A stretch of DNA of 64,000 bases, taken from positions 682,001 to 746,000 of the forward strand of contig CM065890.1 in the NCBI GenBank assembly GCA_033439255.1, read 5' to 3'. Origin of the DNA: Hericium rajendrae (taxonomy: Eukaryota; Basidiomycota; Agaricomycetes; Russulales; Hericiaceae). The notes under the pieces are model-generated. The model was not told where the DNA came from. It was given only the letters and a program-made list of their open reading frames with translations, and made no database searches. The position numbers were made by a program, and so were the translations under genes. Of this stretch, positions 24,050-36,632 are shown one piece after another. Every line of letters starts with the position of its first letter. Positions within the stretch are counted from its first letter, which is position 1.

Positions 24050-25029
24050 GGCGTCGGGGAGAAAGGGGACGAACTCACAGAAAAAATATGGTACAGGGTA
24101 CGAAAGAAGGAGGAGGGGGACAGACCCTGCATAACACGCGCAGCAACTTGACGGGCTGATCTGACGATAAGAGGGTCTATCTGCATTAGGCAGACGGGGG
24201 ACGACCTCATGGATGGGCCATTTTCACGGAGGGTTTAACAAGCATGAGGGCTCCTCTGCTTGGCTGTCAATGTGCCACAAAATCTGGGTAAATGTATGGC
24301 GCCAGGGGAATAAATTGGCGTTCCCACAGGACGCGCTTGGTGTCGACATGCGTCGGGTGTGTCGCTAAATCAGCAAAAAAAAGGGGATCGGGGGGTCAGA
24401 AACAGCAGTGGGAAACAAAATGACAGCTTGCTTTTAGATCGCACCGCGTGTGCGTGGGTTGCATGCTCAAACGCGTCCGCTAACGTGCCGAACATTGACT
24501 TCGAACAGTGGAAGGGTGCGTGACATCACGCCCACCCTTCGACGCGTCGGGTCACAAATAATGACACGCGTCACAAGTTGCGTTCTTTCCTTTTTGAAGT
24601 CTCCTTCGGCCGCGACTCTAAACACCCGGTCTGCTCCAATGAAAGTTCTCTGGAGATGACATGCCAGCTATGGCTTGGTACGGGGGATCAGCTTGCTGCA
24701 CTCTCTCATGTTTCTGGAACTGACTGATGATTGTTGCCAGGTCTCCCTTTGCACGCGATTCCATGAACGGCCAATGCATTCTCTGACGCGTGGACATGCA
24801 TCTTGACTATTGAACTGTCTTCACCGTTTCTTATGGACGTAGTCTGAGGTCCAACCTCTTAACATCTACTCCGATAACTCGTGAAGGACCACTGGTAATG
24901 AATGCGTTGGGGTGGCTCCGCAATTCTCCAGCAGTATCATCCAAGTATCATTGGCACCGATATTTATCTTTATGTTCATTGTCTACGATATCTACCCCCA
25001 ACCAGGGCTCGCCTGGTCATGAGATCGTG
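24050..25029. other. Intergenic region
   Basis: About 980 bp with no supported gene, RNA or repeat. It presumably contains the promoter of the UbL gene near 24060-24200. Confidence 0.6.
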
Positions 25030-25878
25030 TTAAGCATCCCCTGCGTCTCGCTGTCTTAAAGATCTCAATTTCTCGACCTCTTCTTCGAGCACCTTTATAT
25101 GTGTTTCCTGCGCTTCGATTCGCATCTCCATTTGCAGGATAACATCCAATGCTGAACAGCCATCAGGATACAATTCCTCCAGCAAGATCTCTTGCTCACC
25201 GAACCGGAATTTCTGTTCTCTCTTCGAGCCTTTCCGACCAGGACATACTTCGTGTAAATGCTCCCAGAATGCATTGGCGGCATCCTCGCCCCGTTCCTTG
25301 GTCTTCTTGACCTTGGCTCGCAGTTTTCGCCTCGTCTCCTCACTCATCGGCTTTCGAGATACATTTTCTCTTGATTTCTTCTTGATGCTATGCTGGTTAT
25401 TGAGCGTGTCTTCCTGCTTTCGTTCAGCGACTCCACTATCAGCTTCTCCCACCATCGATGCAGTACTTGGACCGGCTGGTGAATGAGTGATTTCGTCTTC
25501 ATCACATGGAGATCCATTCACACTTGGAGAGGCGGGGTAAGATAGCTCGGGAGTGGGCAACGGCTCAGGTCTGTCCGGCGTCTCACGTTCTTCAGCCGAG
25601 CTGACGATGGCACGTTCTGTAGTGTGCTGCACGCCGCTTTCTCCCGCTCCTGAGACGGATCCGGCATTGACGATCATATCCAAGTCCGTCTCAAGGCAAA
25701 ATGCGAAGTCCCCAGGTGCGCGGAACTGTGAAGATTCGGCAAGCGCATATGCGTCGGTCCCAAAATACGAGGTCGTCAGTCTCGAAACTATTGTCAATGA
25801 TTGTTGGACGGAGGTCAAAGGAAGATGGGCTTACTGCATTTCTTCTGTCTGCACAGGAAGGCGTACTGCTCCTGTCAT
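25030..25878 (-). CDS. Uncharacterised basic/coiled-coil protein
   Basis: No family recognised. I infer a start at ATG 25876-25878 (MTGAVRLPVQTEEM) with two short introns before FRAPGDFAFCLETDLDMIV. The large last exon is open to the stop at 25030. The middle is acidic and Ser/Pro-rich (PEPLPTPELSYPASPS). It is followed by a lysine/arginine stretch (SIKKKSRENVSRKPMSEETR, RRKLRAKVKKTKERG) that could be a nuclear signal. A C-terminal amphipathic helix follows (MRIEAQETHIKVLEEEVEKL), likely a coiled coil. The basic-then-coiled layout recalls DNA-binding dimers, but no bZIP or bHLH signature is present. Exon structure at the 5' end is tentative. Confidence 0.55.
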
Positions 25879-26514
25879 ATTTTCGCCAGGAACCACGGTT
25901 TGCGCCAGATAGGGATGAGCGTGTAGACGTGATGCTTCAGCAGTTAAACGTTTGAGCAAGTCGTTCGACGGATTGTTAGCCATGTTTTACGAAGCGCAAA
26001 CAGTATTGGGTGCAGAAGACACGTTCAACGTGCTTCTGACGAGATATAAGGCTTCAAATTTCCAGTACAAGGTCGTCAATGGAGGATGTGGCGCACGCAA
26101 GGGCCGTCATGATGATCACCGTCCTACGAAGATTTCCTGAACTATACGGTGTTGTATTTTCACACAGCCACTTGAAGGTCCACGCACAATGGCAGTGTTG
26201 GGGTTACCATTCAGGCGGTTACTGGTGGGCAGATCAAGGGTATTCAGTGAACTGTGCCATGTGGGTCTGAGTTTGATTTTTCTCCTATAAGAAAGCACCA
26301 TCTCGACGAAGCTGGACTAAATTAGAAAAGGTTCTCGCCCGCATGCAACCCCAGGCAGGCAAACTTACACGCTGAGATTCGTATTCACAAACGGTTACGT
26401 GACTGGTGTACATAAGTCAGCGATAGAGAGTATAACTTAGATAGCAATGCGACAACACGTCCATGCGAAGGAGTAGAATGCATATGAATGGTATAAATAG
26501 AGATCCCATGACCG
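25879..26514. other. Intergenic region
   Basis: Between the uncharacterised gene and the 3' end of the large scaffold gene. Nothing recognised. Confidence 0.6.
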
Positions 26515-29500
26515 TTATCCGAGTACATCACCGCCGATGCCCCACCCCTCCCGGAACTCCTCCATTAAAGCATCCAGCTCCCGCCACATCTCTTGTATAG
26601 CTTTCTTGCCCGTCCAACTCCTTTCACCTTCTCCCTCATCGCCCTCTTGCCCGTCTGCCTCTAACAGAGCACCATATCCCAGTGCGCGCTGCACCCGCCT
26701 AATCCGTTTGTACGTATCCCGCACAAGGACCAGAGATTTGACCCGCACGTGCCTTCCACCACACCCACTGCCACCGGCACCACCACCCATCCCGTCCGAT
26801 GTAGAGCGACGGAGGAGGAATGGATCAGGGCTCCTGACTGGCCCGAGGTGCACGATACGAGGACCTTGAGATGGACTGGCATTGGAGCTGGCAGGGCTTG
26901 CAAATCGAGCATAGCCAGGCTGCCGCTGCTCGGCCAGGAGGTGCAGGTCGGACGGCAGTGTCTGCGATGCACTCATCATGGGTGATGTTTCCGCGGATGG
27001 CGTGCCGGACCAGAGGCCCGAACGACGACGCGGCTTCGAGAATACAGATGCAAAAGACAGGCGATTGGTGCCCCGGGCCTGGGTTTGCTGCATACGGAGC
27101 TCTCGATCGAGTAGGGTCGCTTTTTCGAGCATGAGGGTGCGTAGCTGCAATGTAAGCGGGGACCGGAACAGAAGAAGAAACTCGAAAGTTGACCAGAGCA
27201 GATAGTCAATCATGCGTGGCTGGGAAAATGTAGGCTGTGGCCCGCTTTGCGATGGCGATCCTGGGCGAGAGGATGGAGGAGTGACAGCATTCATTGGCAT
27301 GCCAGTAAACTGGCTTTGCGGCCGAAGAAGTGGTGACGGCAGTGGTGAGGGAGGTTCCGACCAGTCCCGTGGTTGTAGAGCGAACGAGGCATTGCCGTCC
27401 ATGATAATCGTTCTCAGGAAGGTGCCGATATGGACCCAGATACCTGGCAGAGCCGTCGACAGATCGTCCGTCGCACGAATGATGATAACTTTCACGATCT
27501 GGAGAGAGATAGCCAAACTGGTCACCGGGATCCGTTCATTCGTCGACCGTTTCCGTTTCTCTTGCGATCTGGTCCTTTCAAGGCCGGGACTGGGGGAGCG
27601 GCCTGTTGATGATCGAGGATCTCGAGGATCTTGTGTCTGGCAGGCTCGCATCACATATGTGAGGAGCCTGAACCATATTTGACCGGGCACTGCGCGTGAT
27701 TGCGCATCCTCCCTGCTGCCAATCTGCGTTGACGAGGGATAAGACAACGAGATCACCAAGGGGAAGATGATATCAGACAGGTACTCATAGGAAGGACTGC
27801 GCCGTTCGAGGATCTCCATGACATCGACGCCGGCCAGGAATACGGCCTCACTCAACAGCTTTATGAGAATGGGACGAAATGAGAATAACATAGTCTCCGA
27901 TGCAAGGCCTTCACAGGCCTCAATTGCTGGCGCACAGTACTGAAAGACAACTAGCCTGGAGAACGACGGTTCTTTTGCGTAAAACGGATTGCGCGCCAGT
28001 ACGAGTAATGTCTCCAGGATACCGGAGATGTCGATGAGAGTGGCGTAGGTCTTGAAGAGAGGTGCAATGCTGCTCAAGAGCGGCATAGCGTACTTCATTC
28101 TGACTGGTGTCTCTCGAATCAGAGCTGCTTTGGTGTATGCCGTCAAGAACCCTGTGACACGATCCGTAGTCGTACCGGGCTCGCCGTCTTTAAGTAGTCC
28201 TCTCACAAGTTCGAAGACACGAGTTGACACAGTAGATCCAAAGTGTCCTCCAGCTTTGACATAGGCAGCGACGAGCCCAAGATAATCAAGACGCATTACT
28301 GTTATATTGCTCGGAGCTTTTGGATCTTGCGGACCGCGGGAGCCTTCCTTCGAATCCATTTCAAAGTTGAATTCCGACGAATGCAACTGAGCAGCCTCTG
28401 GAATCTTGGACTTATTCGTGCTTTGATTTATAAAGATGATGCCCAAAGCAGCAATACCGTCTTTGAGAACATTTTGGGCAGGAATGGAAGACTCATAGAG
28501 ATATGGCGCCATGTAGCGCAGAAGGCGCAGAAATTGCTCGGCTCGTCTAATTGAAGGATCATGGCCAATCACTGTGAGCAAAAGGCGGACAAGGTTTTCA
28601 TGCACCAGGTGGCCGCTGGCATATTGCTCCGGGATGACAAGATCCTTGGCTCCGGCGGAGCCCGCACGATTTCGCCGCATCATGAGCAAGAAAGCTTGAG
28701 GCTTTGCTTCTGCAGTACTGACTAACAATGCCTCGCGTTCTTGCAGCTTATTTGCATCGTGAATTCCAGCAGCGTCAGGTGCATTCAGACTGCTATCGTT
28801 TTTCAGGGTGGAGAAGAGGGTGAACATATGCTTCGCTATCCAGGCGATGTCAGCGTCGGGGAGCATTGCGACCTGCGTAATGACGCTGAGGCTCTGGAAA
28901 ACGAATGCCTCCTGGTGCAGAGCGTAGAAACGATGGGCTGCGAATTCTATCGCGTAGCGAATGCCTTGGTTTCCTTCTGACTCCACGTAAACCTTGACAA
29001 GGGCGGCCATGAACAAAGTGTAGCCACCACCGGAGGTGAAAATGCGACGGAAGCGAGTGCTAGCGACCAGTAACGCTGCAGGAAGGCTTAGCACGACATT
29101 CGCAGGAGAGATGAAAGGCAAAGGTCTTACCAATGATCACATGTGCGACGATACCAATATCATCACCGTGAGCCAGCAGAGTGCGATTCAAGCCATCAAG
29201 AAGGACCTGCAACTCGCTTCTGTCATTGAGATGCCTCGGCACGGACCTGAAAACCTGTGCGACCAGAAGGATATAGCTGCGAGACAGAATGAGAGACAAT
29301 GCTTGCACTTTTGCATCCTCCGGCGCCAAAGACAGTCGCGACTTCTGAGGTATGAGGTCATTCAGAGCGATATCAGGAGGGGTCGTGACGTTCTGCAGGG
29401 AAGGCAATACTAGCCGCGACATATTCTTCCTGATGGCCTGCACGTCTTGTGGATTGCGCTTGAGCATATCGAGGAAAAGCATATTCTGCGCCACGCGAAT

Positions 29501-32500
29501 CATAGTCATATGGACTAACTGACGGGGCAAGCCAGGCTCCCTCTGGTTCACGGGTGCGAACGAGGTCGGAAACATCGTGCCTACAGGTGCAGTCGGAGGG
29601 AACCACAGTGAACCAGAGGGTATCAAGAATGCCTCTACTTTGGCTCGTCGGATTTCTCTCAAGGAAAAGCTTGTGACCTGCGTTGCTAGCATAGAGAGAA
29701 CGGGGACTGTGTTTGCGAAGCCGCGAAGAGCGTCCGGCGAGGTCGTTTGGCGTGCTTGAAATTTCAGGAATCCAGTCAAGTGGTTAAAGACTAGGTGCGA
29801 CATGGCGGGAGGAAGCGTTCGCTGCACGTGCAAGAAAGCCCTTAACACAGTTATGCTCAGATCCATTTCATCAGAAGTCCCGGAGAGAGAATCGAGGATC
29901 TGTCTAGAAAGCAAAGTCGGATCCTCCCGCATGAATTCGAGAAGAACGCTTCTAGCTGCATTCGCGACGCTATAATCCGAGTCAAACAAGAGGAAGGCGA
30001 GGTCGGGTAGCACAGCCGCCACAGGCGGCACGAAGATAGCTCGACGTTTAATGGCCGGAACAGCGCTGCCGGTTCCAGAACGACTGCTCTCCGCATCGGA
30101 AACGGATCCATCGACAATGGAAGGCGGTCTCGGAGAAGATGGGAACGGGCTCTTGTCAGGCGCATGATCTGCTTGATAGCTGGACAACAAGGACATCGGG
30201 GTGCGAAGCCACACTTGTCTTTGGTCCATAGGCTTGACATCCTCCGTCCAACCGATTTCGGACAATCGTTTCCGTAACTCGAGGGGAAGCACGACCCCGT
30301 TCTGATCCGTCACCTCGTCCAGATCTTCCTCGAGGATGAACTGGTTTGAACCAATATCGGTCGCCACGAATGCTATGGGGGCGCGAGCGAGCTTGAATGG
30401 CCTTCGATGATTCTTGTCGACTATGTGGTTCTGGGACAGCAGTTGAAATCTCCAGCTAAACATGGTGCCTATGCACCGTGCCGCTTTGGATCGTACAGAG
30501 TTTTCGGTGCTGTCATGAATATTAACGTCATGTTAAAGATTGTCCACGGGTACTTACCTATGCATGTCGTTTCGAACCACTCGGTGGAAAATAGCAGTGA
30601 CCTTTTCTGCAGCTTGCATGATCAGGAACGTAGCCTATCCCAAGTCTGGTCAGAAGACATAAATTGTTAATGAGCTCAGTCCTACGAACGGGTGCTTGAA
30701 GCTCAGGATCCGGTGCATCAAGGCAGTCACGCCAAAGCACCGAGACCAAAGCAGTATGGTCTTCCGCAGTTAACAGCCCATTGACAGCGACAAACAAGGG
30801 AAGGGTGTTCTTAAGAAACCCCTTCGAGAAGGTAGACAAAAGTGTCCGACGTTCGGGGACGATAGGACTCGAGACATTGCCTTGACGAGTCTGAGGAGTC
30901 AGTGGAGTAGTAGAAAAATCTTCTGAAGTCGAGGGTGACATCATAAAGGCGCTCCGACGCTATAGAGTAATTAGCCTATGATTCCATAGAGGTAACCCAG
31001 TAATTACCTTGTGCGGTACTCGCGGTTCCTCTCGAGCAGCGATGTATAAACCCGAAAGTCTCGTCATAACTTCCGAAGTATGTTCTGGAGCCGCATTCAT
31101 ATCAGTTTGAGAACTGACGGTCCAATGAACAACGCGCGACAGCCACTGCGCTCTGGCCATGCAGTTAGTTCTTCGCACACACTAAATATCGAGAACGTGA
31201 ATAACTCACGGCTTCAGAAAGCGAAGGAGTAACCTGATCTCCAGCAATAGGGCTGATATCAGAATACGCTTTGACGGGGGAATTAAGCTAATTTTCTCCT
31301 GATTGAGATTGCAACTGTCAAGATGCTGCCAGACAGTATCGAAATAGATGTTACCTTTGCATCAAGGAGCATGCCAACGCGATTCTCCAATGCGAAGAAA
31401 AATCGCGCCTTGGCCGCAAAAACCTGATCATTCTGCTCCGGATTCAGTATCGTCGCATTAATATCCATACGAGATGACGGAATCTCACCATGGGACGTTC
31501 CCTGGTGGACTTAACATCCGCGATAATTTCCGTGAGAATGACCAGCTGGCCAATTCGTGTCTGGCCCCAAGGTATCTGACTGCTGTCGCCTTCAACAGGC
31601 ACGCTGCTGCTGTCGCTGAAGAGCGCCACAAGGAGCATCTCGACGTCACGAGTCCAGAAATTGGGAAGGAAAGCAGCCAGAACGTGCAGTATTCGCAGGT
31701 GACGCGTGATTGTGAGGTCCTTGGCTGCGGCAGCGCAGGCGAAAAGCGGTTTGTAGAATAGCTTGGGATAGAGATGGGAAATGGTATCAAGCAGTTCTGT
31801 CAATTCTGATGAGGGACATGGTGGCGGATCGGTGACCATGCGCTGCGAGCGGCAGGTTCAGAAAGATGGATTAGATGTGAGGATAGATCGTGATGCTTAC
31901 GTCTTGTAAAAGGGGAAGGAAGAACGCCGTGATTTTAGTGCGAAGTTCGTCAGACAGTTCATCAATGAGAGTAGTCATGACGGTGAATATTGACGACCAA
32001 ACGGCACTCGAGATCTGCGGTTCGGAAGTCAGAGTCAATTCTGCAAATCATAGCTAGAAACAGATATTACTGACCCATTGTTGTAGTCCCTTCTCCACGC
32101 CTAACTGCCACGGTCCCGTTGTCGAGTACCACTGAACGAGGAACGATTTGATATCGTCCTGCCCAGTGGCTTTTTCCAAGCAGAGAATCTTGAAGGCCAG
32201 AGTGACGAGCTGAGCTCGAATATCGATAGCTTCAGCGCTATCGAGGGCATCCAGTTCGGGCACGATACGCGTCTGAAGCAGACGGACTATCGCAGAGCGA
32301 TCTTCGTTAGCCTCGGACGGCGTTACTGCAGACGAAATGAAAGCCACGAGCGCATGGGAATAGTGGCTGAGGCGTTGTATAAAGAACGGCATTAATGCAG
32401 GACGCTGAGCAACATCCAGAGGGCTACTCGGCCAGTACTCCTGCACGAATGTAAGCTCTTGAATCAACGTGGAAATGAGAGCCTCACCTCTGATAGATAT

Positions 32501-34028
32501 CGCAGGACACAACGTCTGTTCACGTCAGAGTCGTGCTCTAGACACGCAGATAAGGCGAGAACTGTTATACAATCTCGCACTTCTTGCTGTCCGGCTAATG
32601 CGATATCTAGACCAAGGTCACGCTCAACTAAGGACGAATCCAATTCGCCGCATGCACCAGAGAGGACGTGGGATATGAGTTCTCTCAGATATTGCGTCTC
32701 TTCTAGTGTATTGGGCTGTGAAATCAAGGATGCGAGAAGAGATAACATAACTTGAAGCAACGTCTGCAGTATAATAGGTGCCTCGGCCTTGAAGTGTCCT
32801 CCTTGAGTGAATAGGCACGATGAAAGAACTCCCAGTATTCTCATGCGGATGTGCTTGGATGACAAGCCGACTAAAGCTTTGCAACACCATACACAGCGCT
32901 CCAGCTCGACCTATGTAGAAAAATATGAGTCATAGCCTCGGCGATCGACTTAAGAACCGTTAGACTCACTTCATCCGAACCAGCTCTCCAGGTCTTTACG
33001 CTCACTTCGAATGTCTCGATGGCCTGCAGTCGTTCAGCTTCATTTTGCAATTCGGATATTGGGCTCAGGAATGGTATCAAAAGCGTCGACAGGACAAGTA
33101 GCTCATGGGGTAGGGTAACTACGGGATGCGGCAAGTTTGACGTGACCGAAGCATATTGAGATACGACGCTGTGGAGGTCGGAGATCATAGGCGTCGAGCG
33201 GGTGTATGTCCCTACCGTCTGGAGGGAAGGTGGCCGACGCAGTCCCAACCTGCTGAAGTTTGGATGAACCAAGCTGGTGGAACTGGAGCTCGGAGTAGCC
33301 GCCATATAAAAAACGGGCCCCATGGTGTCACCTTCCGATTCCCCCGTCCGCGACGACCAACACGCCTTGTAGACTTCGCTCGCGAACCTATGCGAGTAAT
33401 CCTCGTTGACCTCCTGCACCTGCTCGACTACGTGCTTGAACCCGAGCTTGCCGATCCTGAATGGCTTCGGTGTAGAGGGCCGGGGCGGCGTAGGTGCAGT
33501 GTCCGAGCCAGATGTCTTTCGCTGGTGCGAACGGAAGGGCCCACTCGTCGGCAACACATGGTGTCGCACGTTCTCCCATCGCAACTTTGATGGAGATGGG
33601 GGGTCTGACTGTTGATCCAAAGATTCTGCCGTCACGGATGAAAGATTGGATAGCAACGAGGGCTTCTTGGTCGGCCGCCTACGACTCGCTGTTGCTTTCT
33701 CGCCAGAGGGACTCGCAGGACGGAACCGAGAGAAGAATGGCTTGTCTTCATGGGTAGGAGGTGGAGAATCAGCTAGCTGGGAATCTGTCCACGTCTCCGA
33801 CTTCGGGCTATCAGAGAAGGGGTCTGCCTCGAGAATTTTCTCGTTCAGTGCCAACGGCTCGGGGAGGCGCTGTATGTTGCCATCCACATCACCTGCAGGG
33901 CCGAGGTCAATTGATGCATCCTCGGGTATCGTATCCGCCATCGAGGTTGTCGAATCTATAGAGAACAGCCTACGTGGACCAGGCCGACCACCAGAGGGTC
34001 GCCTTCGGGATGGATCTGGCGGCGGCAT
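26515..34028 (-). CDS. Giant helical-repeat protein, UNC80-like
   Basis: One gene of ~7.5 kb with about ten exons and more than 2,000 residues. The start ATG is at 34026-34028 (MPPPDPSRRRPSGGRP) and the stop at 26515. Introns are short; for example 64 bp join HVIIG to ALLVASTRFRRIF near 29070-29130. The N-terminus (~250 residues) is disordered with phosphosite-like SP repeats, then SPSKLRWENVRHHVLP. The rest is continuous alpha-helical HEAT-like sequence, for example AFLLFDSDYSVANAARSVLL and ALVKVYVESEGNQGIRYAIE. The latter continues FAAHRFYALHQEAFVFQSLS. This layout and the last motifs resemble fungal homologues of UNC80, the NALCN/Cch1-type channel scaffold. I rate that as probable, not certain. 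The C-terminus is disordered (SRPGSPSQSGPQPTFSQPR) and ends in an acidic helix. No catalytic motif seen. Confidence 0.72.
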
Positions 34029-34847
34029 TGATGCTGAACTATCAACGGTGAAGGCAGAGAACTGATTAGCAGAAATGGAACATATTACACCAGCAACCTT
34101 GCTCGAGAAATGACAAGCAGCGGGGTAACGTGGAAGGAGATCAAGAAACCGTTGACGCGGATGGACGCGACGGTCCGCCCGTGCCGCAAGTGATGTGACC
34201 CCGACGCGGCACGTCGGGGTCACACATCGGGGTCACATAGGAGAGCGCTACGGCCGTCCCGCGTTATGTTGGCGTGGTCGCCCTCTATTTCGTATATATC
34301 ACATATTCCCATATCATCAAATGCCCCCATTCTGGCTAGCAAGCAGTCCCAGTTTCTACCTGGTCGCGGTGGAGCGATGCATGAGTTCAAACTCCAATAA
34401 TATGATCTCGACAGGATTTAGGACTGAACACCAACACCTTTGCGATTAACAACAAGTTGCTCAACGCATGAGGTCAAAAACAAGTCAAAACTCCACGAGA
34501 AAGTGCAGCACATTACACAACTAACGACAGGTACGCGATTAAATAAACAAGAGAACCGCGAGCAAGACAGAAGAATGAGGCCGAATTGTGACGCTGACAG
34601 AAACATGGAGGAACAGACAGAGGTGCGCGCTGGAGACGTGCCTAATGAATGATTATGATAGGAGCAGTTGCTTGTGCGAATTGAAACGTTCCCGAAAGAC
34701 GACGAGTGATGACGAGGCGAGGCGAGAGAATGACGCGATTGCTTGATTGAAATGAAACTTGATTAAGATGAATAGGTAGAGCGACTGAAACGCGGCGGGA
34801 GCATTCTCTGTCGGGGAAAGGCTGAAGGGTATCGCTGAGGTTCAGAG
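34029..34847. other. Promoter region of the UNC80-like gene
   Basis: About 820 bp upstream of the giant gene and downstream of the RRM gene. It contains the hairpin at 34194-34237. No gene supported. Confidence 0.6.
34194..34237. promoter_or_regulatory. Three copies of TCGGGGTCACA as hairpin plus direct repeat
   Basis: TGTGACCCCGACG (34194-34206) and CGTCGGGGTCACA (34212-34224) are perfect 13-bp inverted arms around CGGCA. A third copy, TCGGGGTCACA, follows directly at 34227-34237. It lies 166-209 bp upstream of the UNC80-like start, a plausible position for a dimeric transcription-factor site. Confidence 0.5.
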
Positions 34848-36632
34848 GCCTAGACACTTAAGAGAAGTATGTGGTGCGGGGGTGGCAGCTGAACGCAGAT
34901 CAGTCGTAAATGTCGGAGAATAATACGAAGAACATACCGTGACACAACGGAGCTGGCTCTAGACGGAACGTTGGAGCCAGGAAGAGACATCTGCGAGAAC
35001 GGATGACAAGTAGTCATTGCTCCAGAAGAGCCGTAGCCATAACCCAGAGAGGGTCCGTTTGTCATCCCGAAGTAGTCCGTTTTATTCTCGAGGACCGCGC
35101 AACTTGGTGGAGCAGAGAACGAGGGCGGATAGGCGTTGCTGCAGACAAAAGGCGAAGCACGAGGATTAAGAGTCGATCCAGAAGAACTGCCGCTGTCAGA
35201 ATGCCCGGAGTAAGAGGACAGCCCGCAACGATCCAAGGGGAAGAGCAGCAGCCTCGCAGAGATAGTGAAACCGGCGTAGGCCTGTCCGTGCAGATCCTGC
35301 TTCGCTTCACGGGCACTGGCAGCTGAGGCGTATGTCACGACCACAGAAGTCACGCCGCCGATGTTATCACTCGGCGAAGCCGGCAGGATCTCAAGCTTTT
35401 CGACTTTCCCAAAGGGCATGAATAGAGGTTGGAAGTCAGACGCATTGGAGAACAGGAGCGTTGGCAGATTCGAGACCAGCAAGCTTGCCGCGATAGCCAG
35501 ACCGCCATTGACCATGTCCTGTTTGTTCGAAAGATCTTCGAACGAGTGAGAACGAGACTGAGTGAAAGGTGGTTCAGGGGAGCTACCGCCCGACGTGCTG
35601 CATGAAGGACTGTCAAATCGGGTATCCAACGCCATAGTGCGATCGCCGCCGTCAAGGAAGCCTACACAATATCCATTAGACGCGGCGGACGGGAGGTAAC
35701 CAGTCGTATTACCTTGAGAGCGCTGCACGACTGCCCAAGACACATCGACGATAGAACCTCTGTAAATATGACTTATTACGATCGAAAATCCTGCGCGCTG
35801 GATGTGACTGACCTAATTTCAGTGCGAGTAATAGCATCCATAGCGACTTTGGCCTCTGCGTTAGAAGACATCACGACGAAGCCGCGACGACGCGACGCGT
35901 TGTCGACCGTGGCGAGAATAACACAATGAGACACCGTTCCATACCGAGAGAAGATTGCCGCAAATTCGGCTCTAGAGAATGGTCAGGAAAGGTACGAATT
36001 GCAATAGTAAAAGCGCATACTTTGATAAGTCAAAGGGAAGACCCAGAACGTAAAGGTTCCTGCGAACATCCGGGGACTTGGGAGCAAAGGAAGGACGCAT
36101 TGGTTTTGGATGACCTGTAGCAGTCACAGAGCTGCAAAGACACATCAGCAAAGTAGGGATGGTCTCTATGAAGAAGCTATCGCGTTCTGCTCGAAAGCTG
36201 TATGGTGTCTGGTACTTACAGTGGCACACCCGCGACAGTGTACCCAGACATGCAGAGTGATTTTCTAATGATAGATAATTAGTTATAAGGTGGGCAAGAA
36301 TCACATGAAGTGACTCACGTAGCAGCATCGGCGGTGAAGAAAGCGAGCTGCATCGAAGTCCCAGTCGCGTGGACTTCGACGTTTTTAATTTGTCCTAAAA
36401 GCGACATAGATGTTTATAATCAATAAAATCTACCAAGATGGGCAAGGCGACTTACCAACGAGCGTAGTGAAAAGGTCGACGACTTCGCGGCGGTTCACTG
36501 TGAATGTGAATGAGGAATGATGGCAAGTGACGTGGAAGTGTTTAGAGACACACCATTGCATGGTATGTTGTCCACCATCACGGCGTGTTCTTCACGTCCG
36601 CCGAACTTGAAAAAGGGAGTTGGGACCGTCAT
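34848..36632 (-). CDS. Three-RRM RNA-binding protein
   Basis: Multi-exon gene starting at ATG 36630-36632 (MTVPTPFFKFGGREEHAVMV) and ending at the stop 34848-34850 after HPRTTYFS. RRM1 (~15-85) includes HAVMVDNIP, VVDLFTTLVGQIKNVEVHAT and MQLAFFTADAAT. RRM2 begins with RRNLYVLGLPFDLSKAEFAA and continues FSRYGTVSHCVILATV and RRRGFVVMSSNAEAKVAMDA. It has a canonical RNP2 (LYVLGL) and RNP1 (RGFVVM). RRM3 has SLLVSNLPTLLF and FMPFGKVEKLEILPAS, then TSVVVTYASAASAREA. A Ser/Pro/Gly-rich tail follows. It resembles Mei2/Pin4-type multi-RRM proteins, but no orthologue is assigned. It should bind RNA and may act in post-transcriptional control. Confidence 0.8.
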
